NCBI RefSeq assembly: GCF_004151105.1
Contig: NZ_PHRF01000095.1
Coordinates: 434,001-498,000, forward strand
Length of the DNA stretch: 64,000 bases
Source: Streptomyces sp. L-9-10
GTDB lineage: Bacteria > Actinomycetota > Actinomycetes > Streptomycetales > Streptomycetaceae
Direction of reading: 5' to 3'
Part shown: in pieces, positions 8,556 through 16,711 of the stretch
Position numbering within the stretch: the first letter of the stretch is position 1
Layout of the letters: every line of letters begins with the position of its first letter
Program-made: the position numbers and the translations under genes
Notes under the pieces: model-generated
Told to the model about the DNA's origin: nothing
The model's input: the letters and a program-made list of their open reading frames with translations, nothing else
Database searches by the model: none

Positions 8556-9161
8556 ATGACCGATCAGCGCCGCCGGCTCGTTCTGGCCTCCGCCTCCCCC
8601 GCCCGTCTCGGACTGCTCCGGCAGGCCGGGCTCGCCCCCGAGGTGATCGTCAGCGGCGTCGACGAGGACGCCCTCTCCGCCCCGACCCCCGCCGAACTGG
8701 CGCTCGTTCTGGCCGAGGCCAAGGCCACCGCCGTGGCCGCGCTCCCCACGACGGCCGGCGCGCTGGTCGTCGGCTGCGACTCCGTCCTCGAACTCGACGG
8801 CGAGGCGTTCGGCAAGCCCGCCGACGCCGAAGAGGCCACCGCCCGCTGGAAGTCGATGCGCGGACGGGCCGGAATCCTGCGGACCGGTCACTGCGTGATC
8901 GACACGACGACCGGCCGCCGTGCCGCCGAGACCGCCTCGACCACGGTCCGCTTCGGGAATCCGACGGACGCCGAGATCGCCGCGTACGTCGCCTCCGGCG
9001 AACCCCTCCACGTCGCGGGCGCCTTCACCCTGGACGGCCGCTCCGCGCCCTTCGTCGACGCGATCGACGGCAGCCACGGCAATGTCATCGGCCTGTCGCT
9101 GCCCCTGCTGCGCCGGCTGCTCGGCGAGCACGGCGTCACCATCACCGACCTGTGGGCCTGA
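8556..9161 (+). CDS. maf: Maf-family nucleoside triphosphate pyrophosphatase
   Basis: Hydrolyses non-canonical or modified NTPs to the monophosphate plus pyrophosphate, as a house-cleaning enzyme. The start MTDQRRRLVLASASPARLGL carries the Maf signature (S/T)xSxxR. GCDSVLELDGEAFGKP and the later GAFTLDGRSAPFVDAIDGSH are the expected nucleotide and metal sites. It has 201 residues from ATG 8556; an ATG at 8547, three codons earlier, has a GGA in front and is an alternative. Confidence 0.9.
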   Translation: MTDQRRRLVLASASPARLGLLRQAGLAPEVIVSGVDEDALSAPTPAELALVLAEAKATAVAALPTTAGALVVGCDSVLELDGEAFGKPADAEEATARWKSMRGRAGILRTGHCVIDTTTGRRAAETASTTVRFGNPTDAEIAAYVASGEPLHVAGAFTLDGRSAPFVDAIDGSHGNVIGLSLPLLRRLLGEHGVTITDLWA

Positions 9162-9194
9162 ACCGGCCCCACCGGCGCCTGTCGAGTCCCCTGA

Positions 9195-9602
9195 TCAGTC
9201 GAGGACCGCGGTGGCTTCGACCTCCACCAGATGCTCGGGCACGTCCAGTGCCGCGACGCCGATCAGCGTGCCCGGCGCCAGCGGCGTGATCCCCAGCTTC
9301 GCGGTGGCACGGGCCACTCCCTCCAGGAACAGGGGCATCTTGTCGGGGGTCCAGTCGATGACGTAGACGGTCAGTTTCGCCACGTCCTCGAAGGAACCAC
9401 CGACCTCGGCCAGGGCGGTGCCGACGTTCAGATAGCACTGTTCGACCTGAGCCGCGAGGTCACCTGCGCCGACCGTGACCCCCTCGGCATCCCAGGCGAC
9501 CTGTCCGGCGATGAAGACCAGCTTCGATCCGGTCGCGACCGACACCTGCCGATAGACATCGATTTCCGGCAGTCCGCCGGGGTTCACCAGAGTGATGGCC
9601 AT
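9195..9602 (-). CDS. RidA (YjgF/YER057c) family protein
   Basis: A 135-residue protein of the enamine/imine deaminase family, probably clearing reactive enamines made by PLP enzymes or acting on a related small molecule. It starts MAITLVNPGGLPEID at ATG 9602 behind GAGGAGCGGAG. LVFIAGQVAWDAEG, AQVEQCYLNV and the LEGVARATAKLGI stretch fit the family. It is divergent from an HxlR regulator, which likely controls it. Confidence 0.88.
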   Translation of the reverse strand: MAITLVNPGGLPEIDVYRQVSVATGSKLVFIAGQVAWDAEGVTVGAGDLAAQVEQCYLNVGTALAEVGGSFEDVAKLTVYVIDWTPDKMPLFLEGVARATAKLGITPLAPGTLIGVAALDVPEHLVEVEATAVLD

Positions 9603-9629
9603 GCTCTCCGCTCCTCGTGGTCTCTTGTG

Positions 9630-9688
9630 GTTACTGAAGAACCGTAGGAGAGTGAGCGCCGACGTGGAAGAACGCACTTTTCAGTGAC
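9630..9688. promoter_or_regulatory. Putative HxlR operator in the divergent promoter
   Basis: GTTACTGAAGAAC at 9630-9642 and the inverted, related CTTTTCAGTGAC ending at 9688 form a spaced imperfect inverted repeat between the RidA and HxlR genes. HxlR-family dimers bind such sites near their own gene; this assignment is inference. Confidence 0.35.
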
Positions 9689-9699
9689 TGGGGAACCTG

Positions 9700-10080
9700 A
9701 TGGTGACCAAGCAGTTCGACGGCTCGCCCGACGAAGCCGACCTGAGGCGCGCGGACTCGCTGGCCCGGGAGATCTTCTCGGATGTCGCCAACAAGTGGGC
9801 GCTCCTGATCATCGAGGCGCTCGGCGAAGGCACCCTGCGCTTCGGCGAGGTGCGGAACGGAATCGAGGGCATCAGCCACAAGATGCTCACCCAGAACCTG
9901 CGCATGCTGGAGCGCAACGGTCTGGTCGACCGGACCGTGCACCCCACCGTGCCGCCGCGGGTCGAGTACACCCTCACCGAACCGGGCCGGGCACTGCGGG
10001 AGACGGTCGGCCGAATGTGCGACTGGACCCATCAGTACCTCGGCCACATCGAGTCCTCCCGCAGCCGCTTCGACGCCTGA
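9700..10080 (+). CDS. HxlR-family winged-helix transcriptional regulator
   Basis: A 126-residue MarR-like DNA-binding protein. The family core is visible: VANKWALLIIEALGEGTLRF, the recognition region GISHKMLTQNLRMLERNGLV, then the wing VPPRVEYTLTEPGRAL. There is no cysteine in the N-terminal segment, so a thiol-redox sensing role like that of YodB is not supported. ATG 9700 sits 97 bp from the divergent RidA gene, its likely target. Confidence 0.88.
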   Translation: MVTKQFDGSPDEADLRRADSLAREIFSDVANKWALLIIEALGEGTLRFGEVRNGIEGISHKMLTQNLRMLERNGLVDRTVHPTVPPRVEYTLTEPGRALRETVGRMCDWTHQYLGHIESSRSRFDA

Positions 10081-10107
10081 CCGGGCACGCGCGGGCCGCG
10101 GCCGGAC

Positions 10108-10533
10108 TCAGGCGGCGGCCGGCCCGTCGTCCGCGGCCGCCCGCTCGGGTTCGTACCCCACCAGCACCAGCACGATCAGCCCCAGCACGACCATCATGAG
10201 CGCGAAGGCGCTCCACCCCACCAGCCCCACCGTCACCGCGCCGAGCACCCCGTGCACGACCGCGCAGCTGATGAGCGCGACCCTGCCGAACCGGCCCGGA
10301 GTGCGGTCCTTGATGCCGGTACGCACCAGAATCGCCGCGATGAGTACGAGATAACAGCCGAGGACACCGCCCATCACCCACGTACCGAGAGACATGGCGG
10401 ACGGGTCGAGTCCGGCCAGGGACATCCGCTGATTGTCGACAACCGTCGCGAGCACGCCGTTGACGAACACGACGCCGACCGCCTCGAACAGCAGTACCGC
10501 CGCGGCCACCCAGGCCACCGGTCTGCGCGCCAC
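10108..10533 (-). CDS. Four-helix integral membrane protein, unknown function
   Basis: A 141-residue protein starting at GTG 10533 (MARRPVAWVAAAVLLFEA) with four hydrophobic segments at about residues 7-25, 48-68, 85-105 and 108-127 and a charged C-terminus. No enzymatic motif is seen. A very long open frame continues upstream on this strand, but it is antisense to accA2 and has no coding character. From memory it is the SCO4922-type protein that neighbours accA2 in other streptomycetes. Confidence 0.75.
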   Translation of the reverse strand: MARRPVAWVAAAVLLFEAVGVVFVNGVLATVVDNQRMSLAGLDPSAMSLGTWVMGGVLGCYLVLIAAILVRTGIKDRTPGRFGRVALISCAVVHGVLGAVTVGLVGWSAFALMMVVLGLIVLVLVGYEPERAAADDGPAAA

Positions 10534-10881
10534 GGCGCCACCCTCTTCCCCTGTTACCGGTAGTACGCAGGACATCGCGAACGCTACTAACCGGTAAACC
10601 TCCGGACAAGGGCCCCGGCAGGTGCAGAGAATCATTCGGCCATTCGTAGGGACTCCACAAAGAATCGCGATCCGCCGAGGGGTACTCGGACAGAGAGCTG
10701 GACCACATCCGAGCGCTACTGTGCGACGGGGGATCCCGGCGTACCGTGGTGCCACAAGGGATTTCGCCTTCTGAACGAGCCTCGAACCACGCGCCGTGTG
10801 GGCAAGGTCACCATGGGGGACGGATCCATGGGGCGTGTCGGCAGTCCCTAAACTCAGCTTGTTTTCAAGGAGGGAGCCATC
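10534..10881. promoter_or_regulatory. 348-bp divergent promoter region with ACCGGT inverted repeat
   Basis: No gene is seen. GTTACCGGTAGTAC at 10553-10566 and CTACTAACCGGTAAAC at 10584-10599 are inverted versions of one element centred on ACCGGT, 20-66 bp upstream of the membrane-protein start. This is probably a regulator site. The rest holds the accA2 promoter and a strong AAGGAGGG ribosome binding site before GTG 10882. Confidence 0.45.
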
Positions 10882-12636
10882 GTGCGCAAGGTGCTCATCG
10901 CCAACCGTGGCGAAATCGCTGTCCGCGTTGCCCGTGCCTGCCGGGATGCCGGGATCCAGAGCGTAGCCGTCTACGCGGACCCGGACCGGGACGCCCTGCA
11001 CGTCCGCGCGGCCGACGAGGCGTTCGCCCTGGGCGGTGACACCCCGGCAGCCAGCTATCTCGACATGGCCAAGGTGCTTCAGGCGGCCAAGGACTCCGGC
11101 GCGGACGCGATCCACCCCGGCTACGGATTCCTTTCCGAGAACGCCGAGTTCGCTCAGGCCGTGCTGGACGCCGGGCTCACCTGGATCGGCCCGCCGCCGC
11201 AGGCCATCCGCGACCTCGGCGACAAGGTCGCCGCCCGCCATATCGCCCAGCGCGCCGGCGCCCCGCTGGTCGCCGGCACCCCCGACCCGGTCTCCGGCGC
11301 CGACGAGGTCGTCGCGTTCGCCAAGGAGAACGGCCTGCCGATCGCCATCAAGGCGGCCTTCGGCGGCGGCGGACGGGGCCTCAAGGTCGCCCGTACGCTC
11401 GAAGAGGTCCCGGAACTGTACGAGTCGGCCGTCCGCGAGGCCGTCGCCGCCTTCGGCCGCGGCGAGTGCTTCGTCGAGCGCTACCTCGACAAGCCCCGCC
11501 ACGTCGAGACCCAGTGCCTGGCCGACTCCCACGGCAACGTGGTCGTCGTCTCGACCCGCGACTGCTCGCTCCAGCGCCGCCACCAGAAGCTGGTCGAGGA
11601 GGCCCCCGCGCCCTTCCTCTCCGACGCCCAGAACGCCGAGCTGTACGCGGCGTCCAAGGCGATCCTCAAGGAGGCCGGCTACGTCGGCGCGGGCACCGTC
11701 GAGTTCCTCGTCGGCACCGACGGCACGATCTCCTTCCTTGAGGTCAACACCCGCCTCCAGGTGGAACACCCGGTCACCGAAGAGGTCACCGGCATCGACC
11801 TGGTCCGCGAGATGTTCCGCATCGCCGACGGCGAGGCCCTCGGCTACGGCGACCCGGCCGTGCGCGGGCACTCCTTCGAGTTCCGCATCAACGGCGAGGA
11901 CCCGGGCCGCGGCTTCCTGCCCGCCCCCGGCACCGTCACCACCTTCGCCCCGCCCACCGGCCCCGGAGTCCGTCTGGACGCGGGCGTCGAGTCCGGCTCG
12001 GTCATCGGCCCCGCCTGGGACTCCCTGCTCGCCAAGCTGATCGTCACCGGCGCCACCCGCGAACAGGCCCTCCAGCGCGCCTCCCGCGCCCTGAACGAGT
12101 TCACGGTCGAGGGCATGGCCACGGCGATCCCCTTCCACCGCAAGGTCGTCACCGACCCGGCCTTCACCTCCGACCCGTTCACCGTCCACACCCGCTGGAT
12201 GGAAACGGAGTTCACCAACGACATCCCGCCCTTCGCGGCCCCCACCGACGCCGAGACCGACGACGAGCCCGGCCGCGAGACCGTCGTCGTCGAGGTCGGC
12301 GGCAAGCGCCTCGAAGTCTCCCTGCCGTCCAGCCTGGGCATGACCCTGGCCCGCACCGGCCTCGCCGCCGGCGCCAAGCCCAAGCGCCGCGCCGCCAAGA
12401 AGTCCGCCTCGGCGGCCTCGGGCGACACCCTCGCCTCCCCGATGCAGGGCACCATCGTCAAGGTCGCCGTCGAGGAGGGCCAGGAGGTCAAGGAAGGCGA
12501 CCTCGTCGTCGTCCTCGAAGCCATGAAGATGGAGCAGCCCCTCAACGCGCACCGCTCCGGCACGATCAAGGGCCTCGCCGCGGAAGTCGGCGCGTCCCTC
12601 ACGTCCGGCGCGGCCATCTGCGAAATCAAGGACTGA
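10882..12636 (+). CDS. accA2: Acetyl/propionyl-CoA carboxylase alpha subunit (biotin carboxylase + BCCP)
   Basis: Carboxylates its own biotin using ATP and bicarbonate, supplying PccB-type beta subunits. The biotin carboxylase domain (about 1-445) opens MRKVLIANRGEIAVRVARAC and has the ATP-grasp glycine loop AAFGGGGRGLKVART. The C-terminal biotinyl domain carries EAMKMEQP, with the target lysine near residue 549. A basic, alanine-rich linker (about 495-515) joins them. 584 residues is normal. GTG 10882 is set by CAAGGAGGGAG. The partner beta, epsilon and biotin ligase genes lie 3-6 kb upstream. Confidence 0.96.
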   Translation: MRKVLIANRGEIAVRVARACRDAGIQSVAVYADPDRDALHVRAADEAFALGGDTPAASYLDMAKVLQAAKDSGADAIHPGYGFLSENAEFAQAVLDAGLTWIGPPPQAIRDLGDKVAARHIAQRAGAPLVAGTPDPVSGADEVVAFAKENGLPIAIKAAFGGGGRGLKVARTLEEVPELYESAVREAVAAFGRGECFVERYLDKPRHVETQCLADSHGNVVVVSTRDCSLQRRHQKLVEEAPAPFLSDAQNAELYAASKAILKEAGYVGAGTVEFLVGTDGTISFLEVNTRLQVEHPVTEEVTGIDLVREMFRIADGEALGYGDPAVRGHSFEFRINGEDPGRGFLPAPGTVTTFAPPTGPGVRLDAGVESGSVIGPAWDSLLAKLIVTGATREQALQRASRALNEFTVEGMATAIPFHRKVVTDPAFTSDPFTVHTRWMETEFTNDIPPFAAPTDAETDDEPGRETVVVEVGGKRLEVSLPSSLGMTLARTGLAAGAKPKRRAAKKSASAASGDTLASPMQGTIVKVAVEEGQEVKEGDLVVVLEAMKMEQPLNAHRSGTIKGLAAEVGASLTSGAAICEIKD

Positions 12637-12654
12637 CCGACCGGACAGGACCTG

Positions 12655-12683
12655 GGCCCCGCCCGAGCAGATCGGGCGGGGCC
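12655..12683. terminator. Hairpin terminator of accA2
   Basis: GGCCCCGCCCGA and TCGGGCGGGGCC are perfectly complementary around a 5-nt loop, 18 bp after the accA2 stop and before the TetR gene. Confidence 0.8.
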
Positions 12684-12738
12684 TCGGCGTATGCGGTGGC
12701 ATCCTTGACGCCACGGGCGGAGACAGAGAGGACCCCCA

Positions 12739-13317
12739 ATGGCGAGCAGTACGGCACACGCACTGCCCCGTCCCATGCGCGCCGACGCGCGCCGCAACTA
12801 CGAGCGCCTGCTCACGGAGGCCCGCCGCAGCTTCGCGGAACACGGCACGGACGCCTCCCTGGAGGACATCGCGCGCCGCGCGGGCGTCGGCATCGGCACG
12901 CTCTACCGGCACTTCCCGAACCGCCACGCGCTGATGAACGCGGTCTTCCAGGAAGCGCTCGCCTCCCTCATCGACCGCTCCCGCGAACTCGCCGGGTCGG
13001 ACCAGCCGTGCGGCGCCCTGGTCGAATGGCTGGGCACGCTCATCACTCATGCGGGTGAGTACCGCGGGCTCTCGCAGGCGCTCATGTCGGCCTCGCACGA
13101 CAAGAGTTCGGCGCTGTCGCAGTGCAGCGTGCCGATGCGAGAGGCGGGCGGGCGCCTCCTGGAACGGGCGCAGCGGGCCGGGCACGTACGGCAGGAGGTC
13201 TCGATCGATGACCTGCTGCAACTCACGAACGCGATCGCGCTGGCGGCGGAACAATCGTCGGACCCGAGCCTGGGCGAACGCCTGCTCAAACTAACGCTGA
13301 CGGGCCTACGGCCCTGA
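12739..13317 (+). CDS. TetR-family transcriptional regulator
   Basis: A 192-residue repressor. The N-terminal helix-turn-helix is clear: EDIARRAGVGIGTLYRHFPNR at about residues 40-62. The remainder is a TetR C-terminal ligand domain of unknown specificity. ATG 12739 follows AGAGAGGACC. It follows accA2 on the same strand but after a strong terminator, so it is probably separately transcribed; the target is unknown. Confidence 0.88.
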   Translation: MASSTAHALPRPMRADARRNYERLLTEARRSFAEHGTDASLEDIARRAGVGIGTLYRHFPNRHALMNAVFQEALASLIDRSRELAGSDQPCGALVEWLGTLITHAGEYRGLSQALMSASHDKSSALSQCSVPMREAGGRLLERAQRAGHVRQEVSIDDLLQLTNAIALAAEQSSDPSLGERLLKLTLTGLRP

Positions 13318-13405
13318 GGGCCGTTGTCCGGTTCTTCGGCCGGTGCCGGTGACGCCTCCCGGCGGCCTGAGGGACACTGAATCAATTCGTTTACACATTC
13401 GATGA

Positions 13406-13428
13406 CACGGGGGGAATGCGCCCCCGTG
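13406..13428. terminator. Small hairpin between tetR and catalase
   Basis: CACGGGGG and CCCCCGTG pair around a 7-nt loop, 89 bp after the TetR stop. It may end that transcript. Confidence 0.4.
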
Positions 13429-13548
13429 GAATCCGCCTCAGTGTGGTGTCGCGTTGCGAGCGGGTGATTTTCCTACCATCATCTCGACCTGGGCGGCACT
13501 CCTGTGATTTTTCGTGGACTGCACTCCCCGCGAGCACAGGAGAAAGAG

Positions 13549-15024
13549 ATGAGCGATCAACCACCCGCCACGACTACGGATGCTGGATGTCCCGTCGCCA
13601 GCGACGAGTTCTCACTCTCGGCCGGAACCAACGGCCCCGTCCTGCTGCAGGACACCTACCTGATCGAAAAGCTGGCGCATTTCGTACGCGAGCGTGTCCC
13701 CGATCGCGTATATCACGTCAAGGGCGGCGGCGCCTTCGGCTATTTCGAGGCGGCCGCGGATGTCACCGAGTGGACCAAGGCCGGCTTCCTCAGCCAGGTC
13801 GGCAAGCGCACGCCGGTGCTGATCCGCTTTTCTTCGGTGGCAGGCGAAGAAGGCTACCCGGACTCGGACCGCGACGTGCGCGGCTGGGCTCTGAGGTTCT
13901 ACACCGAGGAGGGCAACTACGACCTCGTCGGCAACAACACGCCGGTCTTCTTCGTACGTGACCCCATGAAGTTCCCCGACTTCATCCATTCGCAGGAACG
14001 GATGCCCGACACCGGCTTGCGCAGCAACAACATGCAGTGGGACTTCTGGTCGCTCTCGCCCGAGTCGGCCCACCAGGTGACGGTCCTCATGAGCGACCGC
14101 GGCACGCCGCGCACCTGGCGGCATATGAACGGCTTCAGCAGCGACACCTATATGTGGGAGAACGCGGGCGGCAAGAAGTTCTGGGTCAAGTACCACTTCA
14201 AGACCGAGCAGGGCATCCAGAACTTCACCGACGCCGAAGCCAAGGCGATGCGCGCCGAGGACCTCGACTGCCACCGGCGCGACCTGTGGGAGGCCATCGC
14301 CGGCGGAGACCATCCGTCCTGGCGCCTTGAAATGCAGATCATGCCCTACGAGGACGCGGCCGACTACCGCTTCAATCCCTTTGACGTGACCAAGGTCTGG
14401 CCGCACGCGGACTATCCGCCGATCACCGTCGGACGTCTGGTACTCGACCGCAACCCCGAGAACTTCTTCGCCCAGATCGTGCAGGCCGGATTCGACGTGG
14501 CGAATTTCGTCCCGGGCATCGGACCCAGCCCTGACCGGATGGTATTGGCGCGAATGTTCGCCTACGGTGACTCAAGCCGCTACCGCACCGGCCCGAACTA
14601 CGCGCAGCTACCCGTCAACCAGCCGCTCAACGAGGTGCACAACTACAATAAGGACGGCCCGATGCGCTTTCGCCATAGCGGGAGCCGGCCGGTCTACGCA
14701 CCCAACAGTTACGGCGGCCCCAAGGCCGATCCGCAGCGCTACCGCGATCCGAGCTGGTTCGTGGAGGCCGCGGAGATCATGCGCACAGCGTACGAAGCGC
14801 ACAGGGACGACGACGACTTCATCCAGCCCGGCACGCTCTACCGCCAAGTGATGACGCAGACCGACCGGGACCATCTGGTCGACAACATCGTCGGGCACCT
14901 GAGCCAAGGCGTGGAGCGTCGCATCCAGGAGCGCGCGGTCAACGACTACTGGGCAAAGGTTGATCCCGACCTCGGCGCGCGCGTTGCCAACGGCCTGGGG
15001 ACGCCGAAGCCGAACAGGCCATAG
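13549..15024 (+). CDS. Monofunctional heme catalase
   Basis: Breaks hydrogen peroxide into water and oxygen. The 491 residues have the distal histidine in DRVYHVKGGGAFGYFEA, the distal asparagine in GNNTPVFFVRDPMKFPDF and the proximal heme tyrosine in LARMFAYGDSSRYRTG, so the active site is complete. ATG 13549 follows AGGAGAAAGAG. The protein is of small-subunit catalase size. Codons are less uniformly GC3-rich than in neighbours (for example a run around 13700 with TAT, GTA, TTC/TTT choices), and upstream and downstream DNA is repeat-rich, hinting that it may have been acquired. It is not a catalase-peroxidase. Confidence 0.93.
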   Translation: MSDQPPATTTDAGCPVASDEFSLSAGTNGPVLLQDTYLIEKLAHFVRERVPDRVYHVKGGGAFGYFEAAADVTEWTKAGFLSQVGKRTPVLIRFSSVAGEEGYPDSDRDVRGWALRFYTEEGNYDLVGNNTPVFFVRDPMKFPDFIHSQERMPDTGLRSNNMQWDFWSLSPESAHQVTVLMSDRGTPRTWRHMNGFSSDTYMWENAGGKKFWVKYHFKTEQGIQNFTDAEAKAMRAEDLDCHRRDLWEAIAGGDHPSWRLEMQIMPYEDAADYRFNPFDVTKVWPHADYPPITVGRLVLDRNPENFFAQIVQAGFDVANFVPGIGPSPDRMVLARMFAYGDSSRYRTGPNYAQLPVNQPLNEVHNYNKDGPMRFRHSGSRPVYAPNSYGGPKADPQRYRDPSWFVEAAEIMRTAYEAHRDDDDFIQPGTLYRQVMTQTDRDHLVDNIVGHLSQGVERRIQERAVNDYWAKVDPDLGARVANGLGTPKPNRP

Positions 15025-15423
15025 ATACCACGTACGCCCTCGCAGCCCGTCACCGACGACCCAGCCGGTACGCGGGGGCAGGCTGCACCGTCCCGCATCC
15101 CACCACCGGGCCAGTACCGGCCGGGTGGGGCTGGGTGACCGCCAGGGGGGGAGGGGGTCGAGGTCGGAGGAGGTGCGTGTCCGGACGTAAAGCGTCGCAA
15201 CTCGCGCGAAGCGCGGTGACCACGCGACGGAGTCGCACATCGACCGCAGCGCAGTCCGGACACGGACCTCCGGAGGCCCCGGCACCCGGCACCACCCACC
15301 GGCCCCCGCGCCGCAGGCGCACCACGCACCCCGCACCCCGCGCCGCAGGCGCACCGCACCACCGGCACCCGCCGAAACGCGCCCCTACCCACGCCCCCGC
15401 CGGAGGCGAACCGCGCCGGAGAG
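15025..15423. repeat. 399-bp gene-free, repeat-rich region
   Basis: No gene is visible. It contains 15284-15322, identical over about 38 bp to the reverse complement of 1281-1320; a GGAGGAGGTGCGTGTCCGGA block near 15169 that matches the inverted repeat of the first gap; and several copies of CGCGCCGCAGGCGCACC. It separates the convergent catalase and DeoR genes. Confidence 0.65.
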
Positions 15424-16497
15424 TTACCGCCGCCGCAAGTCCGCCACCCGCGCCCTCTCCCCCGGCTCCTGCGCCGCCAGCGACGCCGCCGCGCTCCGCA
15501 ACTGCGGGCCCGGCCCCCCGTTCCCCGGCCCCTGTCCCGGACCCGGCCCCGCCGCATGCGTGCGGCGCTGCCCCGGAAGCGGTACGTCACGACGCGACTG
15601 CCGCCCCGCCGGATGCACCTCACCGCCCGAGCCGCCGGACCCCGCGACGGCCCCGGACCCCGTACCGGCCGCACCCCCGGACGCCCCGCCCGCGGAACCG
15701 CCGGCTCCGCCGGCCACCCCGCCGGCCACCGCGATCTGCACCCCTTGGTCCGCCAGCGCCTGAAGCTCCGTCGCCGCGCGGTCATCATGCGCCGGCGGCT
15801 CGTCGGTCACCAGCCTGCTGATGAGATCCGTCGGCACCGTCTGGAACATCGTGTCGGTGCCCAGCTTCGTATGGTCGGCGAGCACCACGACCTCCGCCGC
15901 GGCCTGCACCAGCGCCCGGTCGACGCTCGCCGAGAGCATGTTGGACGTGGACAGCCCGCGCTCGGCGGTCAGCCCGCTCCCGGACAGGAACGCGCGGGTG
16001 ACCCGGAGCCCCTGGAGGGACTGCTCCGCCCCGCTGCCGACCAGCGCGTAGTTCGAGCCGCGTAACGTGCCGCCGGTCATGACGACTTCGACCCGGTTGG
16101 CATGCGCGAGCGCCTGCGCGACGAGCAGCGAGTTGGTGACGACGGTCAGGCCGGGGATCCGCGCGAGCCGACGGGCCAGCTCCTGCGTGGTCGTACCGGC
16201 GCCGACGACCACGGCCTCGCCCTCTTCGACGAGACTCGCGGCGAGATCGGCGATGGCCGTCTTCTCCGCCGTTGCGAGATGGGACTTTTGCGGAAAGCCG
16301 GATTCTCGCGTGAATCCGCCCGGCAATACCGCACCGCCGTGCCGGCGGTCGAGGAGTCCTTCGGCCTCCAGCGCCCGCACGTCCCGCCGTACGGTCACTT
16401 CGGAGGTCTGGACGACGCGGGCGAGCTCACGGAGCGACACGGCCCCGTTGGCGCGCACCATTTCGAGGATCAATTGGCGACGTTCTGCAGCGAACAC
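15424..16497 (-). CDS. DeoR-family transcriptional regulator with Gly/Ala-rich tail
   Basis: The N-terminal helix-turn-helix (RELARVVQTSEVTVRRDVRAL, about 22-42) and the DeoR C-terminal sugar-phosphate sensor domain (VVVGAGTTTQELARRL, MTGGTLRGSNYALVGSGAE, VVVLADHTKLG) are complete within about 255 residues. The last 100 residues are a glycine-, alanine- and proline-rich tail with no recognisable domain, next to a repeat-rich region. GTG 16497 gives the usual start MFAAERRQLIL. It is a plausible repressor of the nucleoside genes in this window, several of which share a CTACGCGCGTAG palindrome; that link is inference. From memory it matches SCO4920. Confidence 0.88.
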   Translation of the reverse strand: MFAAERRQLILEMVRANGAVSLRELARVVQTSEVTVRRDVRALEAEGLLDRRHGGAVLPGGFTRESGFPQKSHLATAEKTAIADLAASLVEEGEAVVVGAGTTTQELARRLARIPGLTVVTNSLLVAQALAHANRVEVVMTGGTLRGSNYALVGSGAEQSLQGLRVTRAFLSGSGLTAERGLSTSNMLSASVDRALVQAAAEVVVLADHTKLGTDTMFQTVPTDLISRLVTDEPPAHDDRAATELQALADQGVQIAVAGGVAGGAGGSAGGASGGAAGTGSGAVAGSGGSGGEVHPAGRQSRRDVPLPGQRRTHAAGPGPGQGPGNGGPGPQLRSAAASLAAQEPGERARVADLRRR

Positions 16498-16711
16498 GAA
16501 ACTGACAGTAACCCCAACCGCCGTCTACTTTCAGCAGTTTGCGCCGAATAACAGAAGTTGTACACAGACGGGTACGCACGGTGGTATAAGGCCGCGTCAG
16601 CAGCGGCAAAGCCCGTGCGGACCACGGCGACGCGCTCACGAACGGCGCCTTCACGCAGGCGAACCGCGGCGCCTCCGCGCCCCGCGGCGCACCCCGCGGA
16701 GCGCCCGTCCG

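Noticed and set aside
10108..13254. Very long leftward open frame of over 1000 codons
   Set aside because: It is antisense to accA2 and has mirror-codon composition; only the 141-residue membrane protein at its end has coding character.
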